A stretch of DNA of 7,706 nt from Chryseobacterium gleum. Lineage in GTDB: Bacteria > Bacteroidota > Bacteroidia > Flavobacteriales_D > Crocinitomicaceae. The stretch lies in contig CAMCQW010000089.1 of the NCBI GenBank assembly GCA_945877045.1, forward strand, positions 1 through 7,706, in the 5' to 3' direction. The position numbers were made by a program, and so were the translations under genes. Under the pieces are notes generated by a model. It had not been told where the DNA came from. It ran no database searches and was given only the letters and a program-made list of their open reading frames with translations. Positions 1-6,930 of this stretch are shown one piece after another; position 1 is the first letter of the stretch, and each line of letters begins with the position of its first letter.

Positions 1-80
1 GTAAAAACTACAAAAGCTCCAGCTATCAATACTTGTATTAGCAGCGGAAGGTAATTTGAACTCGAAGATTGTTCTACCAT
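1..80 (-). CDS. nuoA: NADH-quinone oxidoreductase subunit A, N-terminal fragment (partial)
   Basis: This is the first 26 codons of a gene that continues beyond the left edge of the window. It starts at the ATG at 80-78 and reads MVEQSSSSNYLPLLIQV followed by LIAGAFVVFT. A short polar N-terminus, then a Tyr-Leu-Pro-hydrophobic-Ile-Gln element and the start of a membrane helix, resembles the start of NuoA, the small three-helix membrane subunit of respiratory complex I that helps link the peripheral arm to the membrane arm. NuoA is normally the first gene of the nuo operon, which fits the dedicated promoter candidate and 100-nt leader upstream. No Shine-Dalgarno sequence is seen. With so few residues the identity rests on pattern similarity alone; another small membrane protein is possible. 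Confidence 0.6.
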   Translation of the reverse strand, partial: MVEQSSSSNYLPLLIQVLIAGAFVVF

Positions 81-114
81 TTTATTTTGAAATAACAAGA
101 TAAATCATTCATAA

Positions 115-127
115 TCAAATAATTTGA
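115..127. repeat. 13-bp palindrome in the nuoA leader
   Basis: TCAAAT, a single central A, then ATTTGA form perfect 6-bp arms. The site lies within the predicted nuoA 5' leader, 35-47 bp upstream of its ATG. It could be a small operator, but in DNA this AT-rich such a palindrome can easily arise by chance. Confidence 0.25.
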
Positions 128-184
128 AAATATTAAAAAGGCTATTTTGTATTACTCTCTAATGATATTCCAAAAAATCTTGCA

Positions 185-214
185 CAAATTTAATTTATAC
201 TTGTGTTCTATCAA
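185..214 (-). promoter_or_regulatory. Bacteroidota-type promoter for nuoA
   Basis: Read on the minus strand, a TTG (-33 element, 214-212) is followed after 19 bp by TAAATTTG (192-185), a full match to the Bacteroidota -7 consensus TAnnTTTG. Transcription should start near position 178, giving a leader of about 98 nt before the nuoA ATG at 80. Both boxes and their spacing match the consensus, so this is the best-supported promoter in the window. The start site itself is inferred. Confidence 0.55.
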
Positions 215-259
215 GTAAAAAAGGGAATTATTTTCGAACTATTTTAATATGAAGAGATA

Positions 260-269
260 TTCTCGAGAA
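260..269. repeat. 10-bp palindrome TTCTCGAGAA
   Basis: A perfect 10-bp palindrome with a CG centre, more GC-rich than its surroundings. It lies upstream of the nuoA promoter and downstream of trxB. A second 10-bp palindrome (AGGATATCCT, 309-318) has its centre 49 bp away. A regulator-binding role is possible but unsupported beyond the symmetry. Confidence 0.25.
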
Positions 270-308
270 CAATCGTGTTTATTCAGAGAAGACCAATGAT
301 ATTCAAAG

Positions 309-318
309 AGGATATCCT
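309..318. repeat. 10-bp palindrome AGGATATCCT
   Basis: A perfect 10-bp palindrome between the trxB 3' end and the nuoA promoter. It does not share a sequence with the palindrome at 260-269, so the two are not obviously copies of one operator. Confidence 0.2.
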
Positions 319-333
319 TATTGATTTAAGTAA

Positions 334-370
334 TTAAGTAAGCACCGATGAATTAATGATGCTTAATTAA
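334..370 (-). terminator. Possible trxB terminator hairpin
   Basis: Two nucleotides after the trxB stop codon, arms at 370-360 and 344-334 (TTAATTAAGCA and TGCTTACTTAA on the minus strand) can pair over 11 positions with one mismatch around a 15-nt loop. The stem is mostly A-T, and the following bases are not a run of U. It is therefore a weak candidate for an intrinsic terminator, although its position is right. Confidence 0.3.
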
Positions 371-372
371 CT

Positions 373-1320
373 TTAGTGTTTCGCTGCTAGATATCGCTCT
401 GCGTCTAAAGCCGCCATGCAACCTGTTCCCGCAGCAGTTATTGCTTGTCGATAGGTTTTGTCGGCTGCATCACCCGATACAAAAACTCCCGGCACATTCG
501 TTTTACTAGTTCCTGGCTGAGCATATTTTATATATCCGGTTTCATCTAAGTCGATGTACTCATTAAAAATCCCCGTATTTGGTTGATGACCAATGGCTAC
601 AAAGAATCCCGTACATGGAATTACCTTTTCTTCTTTAGTGATAGTGTTAATCACTTTTGCACCTGTTACCCCATGCTCATCGCCTAAAACTTCTAGCGTT
701 TCCGTATCAAAAAGAATCTCAATATTTGCTGTTTTTTTAACACGATCAGCCATAATTTTTGATGCCCTGAAATCATTTTTTCGTACTAGCATCGTTACTT
801 TTGTGCATAATTTTGATAAATAGTGTGCTTCTTCGCAAGCTGAATCTCCTGCACCAACTATAACTGTTTCTTGTCCTCGGTAGAAAAATCCATCACAAAC
901 GGCGCATGCAGAAACACCTCCCCCCATTTTTAAATATTTTTGTTCACTTTCTAATCCTATATATTTTGCGGATGCACCTGTCGAAATAATAACAGTTTCC
1001 GCATGAATCTCTGTTCCATCATCTGCCCAACATTTATGAATTGTTCCACCAAAGTCTACATTTGTGATAAATCCGGGACGCACATCTGTTTCAAAACGTT
1101 CGGCTTGTGCCTTTAATTCAACCATCATTTCTGGACCTGTAATACCGTTAGGATACCCAGGAAAATTCTCCACTTCAGTTGTAGTAGTAAGTTGGCCTCC
1201 AGGTTGTAGGCCTTCATACAATAAAGGTTTCATATCTGCTCTTGCTGCATAAATAGCTGCAGTATAACCTGCAGGACCTGAACCAATAATTAAACATTGC
1301 ACTTTTTTTATATCGCTCAT
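373..1320 (-). CDS. trxB: Thioredoxin reductase (NADPH), low-molecular-weight bacterial type
   Basis: This cytoplasmic FAD flavoenzyme uses NADPH to reduce the disulfide of oxidised thioredoxin. The 315-residue product has the expected bacterial length. In order it shows the FAD-binding Rossmann motif GSGPAG (13-18), the redox-active pair C139-A-V-C142 followed by Asp143, the NADPH-binding GAGDSA (156-161), a basic patch R180-K181 with R185 that would contact the NADPH 2'-phosphate, and the C-terminal FAD motif with G283-D284 (VSGDAADKTYRQAI region). The CxxC pair separates it from the related ferredoxin-NADP reductases, which lack it. The ATG at 1320 follows an A-rich leader and no in-frame alternative is needed. 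The gene appears monocistronic: the next gene on this strand, nuoA, lies 292 bp on with its own promoter. No thioredoxin gene is in the window. Confidence 0.97.
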   Translation of the reverse strand: MSDIKKVQCLIIGSGPAGYTAAIYAARADMKPLLYEGLQPGGQLTTTTEVENFPGYPNGITGPEMMVELKAQAERFETDVRPGFITNVDFGGTIHKCWADDGTEIHAETVIISTGASAKYIGLESEQKYLKMGGGVSACAVCDGFFYRGQETVIVGAGDSACEEAHYLSKLCTKVTMLVRKNDFRASKIMADRVKKTANIEILFDTETLEVLGDEHGVTGAKVINTITKEEKVIPCTGFFVAIGHQPNTGIFNEYIDLDETGYIKYAQPGTSKTNVPGVFVSGDAADKTYRQAITAAGTGCMAALDAERYLAAKH

Positions 1321-1336
1321 GGAATTTCTTTTTTTA

Positions 1337-1344
1337 CAAAATTA
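1337..1344 (-). promoter_or_regulatory. Candidate -7 box for trxB
   Basis: On the minus strand TAATTTTG (1344-1337) matches TAnnTTTG and would start transcription about 10 nt before the trxB ATG. No TTG is present at the expected -33 position, so this is only half a promoter by sequence. Confidence 0.3.
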
Positions 1345-1420
1345 ATTTATTGCTTCACATTAGAGTTATTATAATTTGTTAATTTTTTATAATTATCGAT
1401 TCTTTTGCTTGAGCCTTTTA

Positions 1421-1428
1421 TATATTTG
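1421..1428 (+). promoter_or_regulatory. Candidate -7 box for the subtilase gene
   Basis: TATATTTG matches TAnnTTTG in full and lies 25 bp before the ATG at 1454, which predicts a leader of about 20 nt. The nearest upstream TTG (1405-1407) is only 13 bp away, shorter than the usual 17-23 bp, so the -33 element is uncertain. The box also argues against a longer protein starting at the TTG at 1376, since the transcript would begin after that codon. Confidence 0.42.
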
Positions 1429-1453
1429 TATTTTTAAAATCAAAATTCTTCTT

Positions 1454-3010
1454 ATGATTAGATATAGCCTATTATTATTTTCTTTCAGTATTCTATTTAG
1501 TTCATTTGGCCAAAAAAAAGCACCTGAAAATTGGTATTTAAAAGACCCTGCAAAGGATAAAATATATGGTGTAGGTGCTGAAGAGGCCTATAAACTTTTA
1601 ATGGGCAAAAAAGCAAAAGAAGTAATTGTAGCGGTAATTGATAGCGGTGTAGATACCGAACATCCTGATTTGAAAGAGGTAATATGGATTAATGAAGACG
1701 AAATTCCAGGAAACGGAATTGATGATGATAAGAATGGATATATTGATGATGTTCATGGTTGGTCGTTTTTAGGAGGTCCTGGTGGAGATGTATCGGATGA
1801 AACGTCTGAATTATCAAGAATGTATAATAGTGACAATCGCTATTTCAAAGACAAAGACACGAACAATTTGTCTGCTACTGAAGCTGAACGTTACAAGAAA
1901 TACAAAGTAATGAAAGCAACTTATTTAAATGAACTTGCTAATTCTAAACGTCAAACAGAAGGGCTTCAGGTATTAGCGAATTATATGGATAGTGTAAAAT
2001 CAGCGTCCAACGGTGTTTTTTCAAAGGCTACAAACAAAGCATATATTCCTAAAAATGAAATGGAAACCAAAATAAAGACTCGTATGAAAGCTATTTTATT
2101 AGCATACAAACCTGAAGATCTTGAAAAAGAAATTAGTTCTGCCATGTCGATGTCGGAAGGTCAAAAGAAAATGGCAAACATTCATGATGATAGTTTACGT
2201 ATGGCATTAGTTGGTGATAATCCGAGTGATTTAACAGAAAAGTATTATGGTTGTAATAGGTATCAAGGACCAGATGCTTTTCATGGCACGCATGTTTCTG
2301 GAATCATTGCAGGGAAGAGGGGAAATGGTATTGGAATAGAGGGAATTGCTGACAATGCAAAAATTATGGTTATCCGAGTCGTACCAAATGGCGATGAACG
2401 CGATAAGGATATTGCAAATGGGATTTATTATGCTGTTGATAATGGGGCCAAAATAATTAATATGTCATTTGGTAAATATTACACGCCAAATAAAGAAATT
2501 ATCGATGAAGCAATTCGTTATGCGGCTAGTCATGATGTGCTTTTTGTTCATGCTGCAGGGAATGATGCAAAAAATAAAGATCTTCAAGATTCTTATCCAA
2601 CAAGAATATTAAACGATGGTTCGATTGCCAATAATTGGTTAGAAGTTGGTGCAAGTAGTTCATCCAAAGACGCTAAAAAGTTAATTGCTGTATTTTCTAA
2701 TTATGGTGCAACATCAGTTGATTTATTTGCTCCGGGTGTAGATATTTATTCAACGATACCTAATAATGCATATGGTAATGCTTCCGGAACTAGTATGGCT
2801 TGTCCAGCTGCAGCTGGAGTTGCAGCAATGATTCGGGGTTATTTCCCCGAATTAACAGCGGTCCAAGTGAGAGAAATATTAATGAAAACGTCAATTCCTT
2901 ATGAAAAAACAATCACCATTCCAGGTGCAAAAGCTGGAAAAATGACTGATTTATCAATTTCTGGAGGATTCATTAATGCGGCAAGTGCAGTAAGGTCTTT
3001 ATTAAAATAA
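1454..3010 (+). CDS. Secreted subtilisin-like serine protease (S8 family) with large insertion
   Basis: A 518-residue S8 peptidase, probably exported. The N-terminus MIRYSLLLFSFSILFSSFG is a typical signal peptide, with likely cleavage before Gln20; no lipobox cysteine is seen. The catalytic triad is Asp63 (VIDSGVD), His277 (FHGTHVSG) and Ser447 (GTSMACP), with oxyanion Asn370 (AAGND). After the Asp motif comes an acidic Asn-Gly-Ile-Asp-Asp-Asp segment (about 87-99) and a Gly-Trp-Ser-Phe element, as in other Bacteroidota S8 enzymes. Asp and His are 214 residues apart, against 32 in subtilisin BPN', owing to a Lys/Glu-rich, probably helical insertion (about 115-260). No C-terminal type IX sorting domain, prodomain or beta-sandwich is apparent; the protein ends soon after the catalytic domain. 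The substrate is unknown. The start is the ATG at 1454; a TTG at 1376 in the same frame would place 26 extra hydrophobic residues before a complete signal peptide. Confidence 0.93.
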   Translation: MIRYSLLLFSFSILFSSFGQKKAPENWYLKDPAKDKIYGVGAEEAYKLLMGKKAKEVIVAVIDSGVDTEHPDLKEVIWINEDEIPGNGIDDDKNGYIDDVHGWSFLGGPGGDVSDETSELSRMYNSDNRYFKDKDTNNLSATEAERYKKYKVMKATYLNELANSKRQTEGLQVLANYMDSVKSASNGVFSKATNKAYIPKNEMETKIKTRMKAILLAYKPEDLEKEISSAMSMSEGQKKMANIHDDSLRMALVGDNPSDLTEKYYGCNRYQGPDAFHGTHVSGIIAGKRGNGIGIEGIADNAKIMVIRVVPNGDERDKDIANGIYYAVDNGAKIINMSFGKYYTPNKEIIDEAIRYAASHDVLFVHAAGNDAKNKDLQDSYPTRILNDGSIANNWLEVGASSSSKDAKKLIAVFSNYGATSVDLFAPGVDIYSTIPNNAYGNASGTSMACPAAAGVAAMIRGYFPELTAVQVREILMKTSIPYEKTITIPGAKAGKMTDLSISGGFINAASAVRSLLK

Positions 3011-3019
3011 AAAGAATTT

Positions 3020-5014
3020 CTAAATTTTGTAAATCTTGGCACCTACTGCTAAGGATTGCTTGTGATTAATCCATGGCATGAAAAGGGTGTTTTTTGTTGT
3101 GGTATTATTTACGAAATAATCTTCCGTATTGATAAGACGGTACTCTTTATTGTTTACCACAATTAATTTCCCGGATTTTTCTTTATTCACGGTCAGTTTA
3201 TTGTGTCCGATTTGAATGGTGATATTTTCTTTTTTTAGTGGGAAAAATGTCACGTTTCCAGGATAATATTTGATGTAATTAGAAATCAAATTAGTAAGTT
3301 GATCTGTTTTTTTAGCATTTTTCCAATCATAAATAACTACGATTTGCGATTTTATTTTTATTGCCATTGCGAATTGATTGTTGTTAAAAAAACAAATATG
3401 TGATTCTTTATGTTGCTCATATCGATTATAGGAAATTACAAAAAGTAAGCCGATAAATAGGCCGCTAGATAATTTCCATTTGGTGCTATTGCTATCAGTT
3501 ACAATTATTAAAAAAATAGCAATCATTAAGAATGGAACAAGGTATAAGGGTACATTAAAGCCGTATTCAACTGAACCTGGAAGGTGTTCAACCCATTGTA
3601 AAAACCGCAACATTAGCCACAGTGATGAAGACAAAATTAGGCCGGCTATTTTTCCGATTATAGGTATATAATGAAGAATAAAAATACCCATACCAAATCC
3701 CATTGCAACGGTTGATATACCCATAATTCCTAAGTTGGTTAGAGCGAAATAATTGGGAAATTGATGGAAATAGTAGAGCGTTAGCGGAACTGTCATCGCT
3801 TGAGCAGCAAATCCGATTGCAGATCCTTGCCATAAGTAATTGAGTATTTTGTTTTTGGGGCTGTACCATGCAGCAATCGGTTTATAAAGCGTATAAATCC
3901 CCAGCATAGCTAAATAAGATAGTTGAAAACCAATGTCGTATATAACAAATGGATTAAATAATATGAGAATAAATGCGGTGAAGAATAACACGTTTATGGG
4001 TGCGTAATTGCCCCCTGTTTCTTGCGCGATGATTAGTACTGAAAACATGAATACTGCCCTAACCACACTAGGCGAAAAACCTGTTAATAAAGCATATACC
4101 CAAAGAAGTAGAACGGTAATAAAGACAGCGTTTCTTCGAGTAATTAGTTTACTTGAAAATTGAAATAGGTAAAGTAAAAGTTGAGTAATAATCCCAATGT
4201 GAAGTCCTGAAACAGCCAATACATGCATCGCACCTGTAGCTCCAAAACTATTACGAGTTTCTTGGTCTAACAATGATTTATCACCTAGAATTAAGGCCTG
4301 TGCTATTGCTAAATTTGATCCATTTAGTTCGTTTTTTAGAACTTGGCTTAGCTTATTTCTTAATTGTGCTAGTTGGCTATCTATCCAATTATCTTGAAAA
4401 CGTTTTATTTCTAAAATATCGACCTCTTTTAAATAGCCGATATGAGTTATTCCTTTCGTTTTCCAAAAATTAATAGCATTAAATTCCCCTGGATTGTTTT
4501 TATTAGCAATAGGATGAAACTTAGTAATCGTTAAGATAAGATCATTTTGTGAAAGACCAACTACTTTTTGACCTCCTAAATACAGGAGCGATTTTATACC
4601 CGTATTTTTCCATTTTTCATTCTCTAAATAATAAAGTCGTCCTACTGCTTTTGCTGTAATTGAATCTTTTAGTTCAAATTCTTCAAGTGAAATCAAATAG
4701 CGTTCTTCTCCGTCTGATGTTAAAATGGTTTTCCCGCTTACCTCATTATTTTGAAGAATAATATTGCCCTGACCTAATAAAAAACAAACGAGCATTATTA
4801 CTATAAACGGGATTGGATTGGAGGCAGGGCATTTCTGAAAAATCAAAAATAGGATAAGTAATATGGCTATGTAATTGGGATAGAAAATGTAACTGCCTTG
4901 ATTAAACTCACTTTCAAATAGAATACCGAGGGAATAAAAACAAAATATCCAGGTAAAGGGGGAGGAATAAAAACGGGTTATTTTAATGTGTTTTGCTAAA
5001 AGCGATTTAATCAT
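3020..5014 (-). CDS. comEC: ComEC/Rec2-family DNA-uptake channel protein, without a recognisable nuclease domain
   Basis: A 664-residue inner-membrane protein of the family that carries single-stranded DNA into the cytoplasm during natural transformation. Hydrophobic helices lie near 20-35, 47-60 and 68-82. A soluble region (about 95-205), the DUF4131/OB-like part, includes the family motif NPGEFN (174-179). The multi-pass Competence domain follows (about 235-505), with ALILGDKSLLD (240-250), the signature LAVSGLHIG (266-274), GFSPSVVRA (312-320), DIGFQLSYLAMLG (360-372) and VPLTLYYFHQFP (409-420). After the last helix (about 515-528) some 135 residues form a soluble tail with no HxHxDH metal motif, so the metallo-beta-lactamase domain of longer ComEC proteins is missing or decayed. 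The ATG directly follows the recQ stop codon (TAA then ATG, no gap), so the gene is almost surely the second in an operon and probably translationally coupled. It ends with TAG, 9 bp from the convergent protease gene. Confidence 0.93.
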   Translation of the reverse strand: MIKSLLAKHIKITRFYSSPFTWIFCFYSLGILFESEFNQGSYIFYPNYIAILLILFLIFQKCPASNPIPFIVIMLVCFLLGQGNIILQNNEVSGKTILTSDGEERYLISLEEFELKDSITAKAVGRLYYLENEKWKNTGIKSLLYLGGQKVVGLSQNDLILTITKFHPIANKNNPGEFNAINFWKTKGITHIGYLKEVDILEIKRFQDNWIDSQLAQLRNKLSQVLKNELNGSNLAIAQALILGDKSLLDQETRNSFGATGAMHVLAVSGLHIGIITQLLLYLFQFSSKLITRRNAVFITVLLLWVYALLTGFSPSVVRAVFMFSVLIIAQETGGNYAPINVLFFTAFILILFNPFVIYDIGFQLSYLAMLGIYTLYKPIAAWYSPKNKILNYLWQGSAIGFAAQAMTVPLTLYYFHQFPNYFALTNLGIMGISTVAMGFGMGIFILHYIPIIGKIAGLILSSSLWLMLRFLQWVEHLPGSVEYGFNVPLYLVPFLMIAIFLIIVTDSNSTKWKLSSGLFIGLLFVISYNRYEQHKESHICFFNNNQFAMAIKIKSQIVVIYDWKNAKKTDQLTNLISNYIKYYPGNVTFFPLKKENITIQIGHNKLTVNKEKSGKLIVVNNKEYRLINTEDYFVNNTTTKNTLFMPWINHKQSLAVGAKIYKI

Positions 5015-6895
5015 TTATTCCATCAAACTAAAAAGACTTTGTTTAAACGTTATTTTTTCTTCATGTTGTAATAGTCGAATAGTTATTTTTAATTTTTCAA
5101 TATCATGAGGAAATAAAGCGCAAAGTTCTAGGAATGATTTTGGAGTCTCAAGAATTTTAAGTAAACTTTTATAGAGATCCTCCTCGCTATTTATGGGATT
5201 GTTTTTCAAACAACTATCACAATGTCCACATGGTTCAGTTGATTGTCCAAAATAAGCTAATAATTCTACCGACCGACAATTGGTTGAATTAATAAATTGT
5301 GTGACGGATGCTAGTTTATCCTGTGCATTTTTTTTTCTTTCTCCAAAGATCTCGTAGGATAAGTTAACATAGTCATCGGGAAGTCTTTCGTGGATAAACG
5401 TTAAGGTGGGAAGGGGCGTTCGCCAATTTATCTCCAGGATCCCGTACTTTTCCATCGCGCTTAATTGACTTACTAATTCTTTGTTATTAATTTTTAAGAA
5501 CGAACAAATTTGCGTTTCATTAATAACTTTGAATGCATCGAAAATACCAGCGTAATTTCTTGAAAGTAAGGTGATAAGAGGGATAAATTTTTCGTGTTGA
5601 AGTTGGAAATTATATAATTCTAAATTTCCAATGGTGAATTTTAAATTAGTAGGCTTAAAAAATGATTCGGAAAAACTTAAGTTATCATTTAGCTCAAGAA
5701 TTTTCAGCGCGTTATATACGGTTATAAGCTCATAATTATATAATTTGCAAAAAGCAATTAAATCAATCGGGTATGTTTCATCTTTTCCTGAGCCAATGGC
5801 AATTTTTAGAAAGCTATAGATTGATTTATAGACGCCCGTGACAATTTTGGGTTCTGGAAATTTTTGAATGAATGATTCTTTTAATTGATTTAAATTGTCT
5901 TTTTCCACGAAGCTAATGGCCCTCGAAAATAGTCCATCGCGACCAACTCTACCAGATTCTTGGAAGTAGGCCTCTAAATTTTCCGGGAAATCATGATGTA
6001 GTACAAATCGAACGTTTGGTTTATCTATTCCCATTCCAAAAGCGTTGGTTGCGATCATTATTTTTTTCTCGCCTTTCATCCATTCTTCTAATGATGACCG
6101 TCTTTCTTCGTGATTTAATTCACCATGATAAATCCTACATAAAATTTCGTTACCGATCAGAATTGCGGCTAATTCTTTAACTTTCTTTCTCGTGTTACAA
6201 TAAATAATCCCCGTTAAGTCTTGATGATTCTTGCAAAAATGAATGATTGAATTGATTTTATTGTCGACGTTATATATTTGATAAGCAACATTCATGCGTT
6301 CAAATGAAGCTTCATGTATTTTTGGTTTTTTTAGTTCTAATTGTGTGATAATATCTATTCTAACTTTTTCTGTGGCAGTGGCTGTTAGCGCCATAATCGG
6401 AACATGGGGAATGTATTCGCGTAATTTATTTATTTTGGTATAAGAAGGCCTGAAATCATGTCCCCATTCTGATATACAATGGGCTTCATCTACAACCAAT
6501 AACCCAACTTTCATTTTTTTAAAGCGCTCAATAAATAGGGATGTTTGTAATCGTTCAGGTGAAACATATAAAAAATCGAGTCCTTCAAATACAGCATTGT
6601 CTAACGCCACATCGATTTCACGGTAATTCATCGCACTTGTAATCGCTGTTGCTCTTAGTCCAATTTTCTTTAAATTTTGAACTTGGTCTTGCATTAATGC
6701 AATTAATGGTGAGATTACTATGGTTATTCCATCCCGAATTAATCCAGGGACTTGAAAGCAGATTGATTTACCTCCGCCTGTGGGTAATAATACCAAGGAA
6801 TCCTGCCCTTCAATGACATCAAGAATTATTTCTTCTTGTAAAGGTCGAAATGATGAATGTCCCCAGTATTTAAGAAGTATTTCGTTTGCTTTCAC
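5015..6895 (-). CDS. recQ: RecQ-family ATP-dependent DNA helicase (Bacteroidota architecture)
   Basis: A 3'-5' superfamily 2 DNA helicase acting in recombination and replication-fork repair. Numbered from the GTG at 6895 (626 residues), it shows motif 0 (YWGHSSFRPLQEE, 10-22), Walker A LPTGGGKS (37-44, Lys43), DEAH (136-139), the RecQ aromatic-rich loop SEWGHDFRPSY (142-152), ALTATATEKV (169-178), motif V AFGMGIDKP (285-293) and motif VI QESGRVGRDG (312-321, with Val where Ala is usual). A middle region of about 200 residues (about 345-538) precedes the zinc cluster Cys540, Cys556, Cys559, Cys562. In E. coli RecQ the zinc cluster follows the helicase core directly. The tail (567-626) may be a small winged helix; no HRDC domain is evident. 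No in-frame ATG precedes the helicase motifs. TTG at 6919 would add 8 residues, but it lies inside a promoter box, so GTG at 6895 is preferred. The gene directly abuts comEC downstream. Confidence 0.95.
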   Translation of the reverse strand: MKANEILLKYWGHSSFRPLQEEIILDVIEGQDSLVLLPTGGGKSICFQVPGLIRDGITIVISPLIALMQDQVQNLKKIGLRATAITSAMNYREIDVALDNAVFEGLDFLYVSPERLQTSLFIERFKKMKVGLLVVDEAHCISEWGHDFRPSYTKINKLREYIPHVPIMALTATATEKVRIDIITQLELKKPKIHEASFERMNVAYQIYNVDNKINSIIHFCKNHQDLTGIIYCNTRKKVKELAAILIGNEILCRIYHGELNHEERRSSLEEWMKGEKKIMIATNAFGMGIDKPNVRFVLHHDFPENLEAYFQESGRVGRDGLFSRAISFVEKDNLNQLKESFIQKFPEPKIVTGVYKSIYSFLKIAIGSGKDETYPIDLIAFCKLYNYELITVYNALKILELNDNLSFSESFFKPTNLKFTIGNLELYNFQLQHEKFIPLITLLSRNYAGIFDAFKVINETQICSFLKINNKELVSQLSAMEKYGILEINWRTPLPTLTFIHERLPDDYVNLSYEIFGERKKNAQDKLASVTQFINSTNCRSVELLAYFGQSTEPCGHCDSCLKNNPINSEEDLYKSLLKILETPKSFLELCALFPHDIEKLKITIRLLQHEEKITFKQSLFSLME

Positions 6896-6916
6896 GGATA
6901 TATGGTGATTATTAAA

Positions 6917-6924
6917 CAAAGATA
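6917..6924 (-). promoter_or_regulatory. Candidate -7 box for the recQ-comEC operon
   Basis: On the minus strand TATCTTTG (6924-6917) matches TAnnTTTG completely. Transcription would start near 6910, about 15 nt before the GTG at 6895. The box contains the alternative TTG start codon (6919-6917), which would then not be transcribed. No TTG is found at the -33 distance, so strength is uncertain. Confidence 0.43.
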
Positions 6925-6930
6925 TAGTAA

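Larger units (their letters stand above)
81..372. other. Non-coding stretch between nuoA and trxB
   Basis: These 292 bp hold no credible gene. They contain the nuoA promoter and leader, a possible trxB terminator hairpin, and three short palindromes (115-127, 260-269 and 309-318). A 10-bp direct repeat AATGATATTC occurs at 161-170 and 295-304. The stretch is AT-rich throughout and has no tRNA-like or riboswitch-like fold that I can recognise. Confidence 0.6.

Noticed and set aside
249..299. A 16-codon plus-strand frame (MKRYSREQSCLFREDQ) that could be a leader peptide
   Set aside because: No plus-strand gene follows it, and there is no promoter or ribosome site; it is the length expected by chance.
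593..823. Plus-strand open frame of 76 codons opposite trxB
   Set aside because: It is antisense to the strongly conserved trxB coding sequence, with no family resemblance or start signals.
1064..1252. Plus-strand open frame of 62 codons opposite trxB
   Set aside because: It is another antisense shadow of trxB; its Gly/Pro pattern mirrors the conserved FAD-binding region on the other strand.
1376..1453. An N-terminal extension of the protease starting at a TTG
   Set aside because: It would add 26 hydrophobic residues before an already complete signal peptide, uses a rare start, and contains the likely -7 box at 1421-1428.
2998..3011. TTTATT/AATAAA inverted repeat at the protease stop codon as a terminator
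   Set aside because: The stem is six A-T pairs with a 2-nt loop and overlaps the coding end; too weak to support a terminator call.
3588..3869. Minus-strand open frame of 93 codons in another frame within comEC
   Set aside because: It lies wholly inside the Competence domain, whose motifs are intact in the main frame; there is no sign of a frameshift.
4273..4473. Plus-strand open frame of 66 codons opposite comEC
   Set aside because: It is a hydrophobic-looking product of antisense reading over a membrane-protein gene; no start signals.
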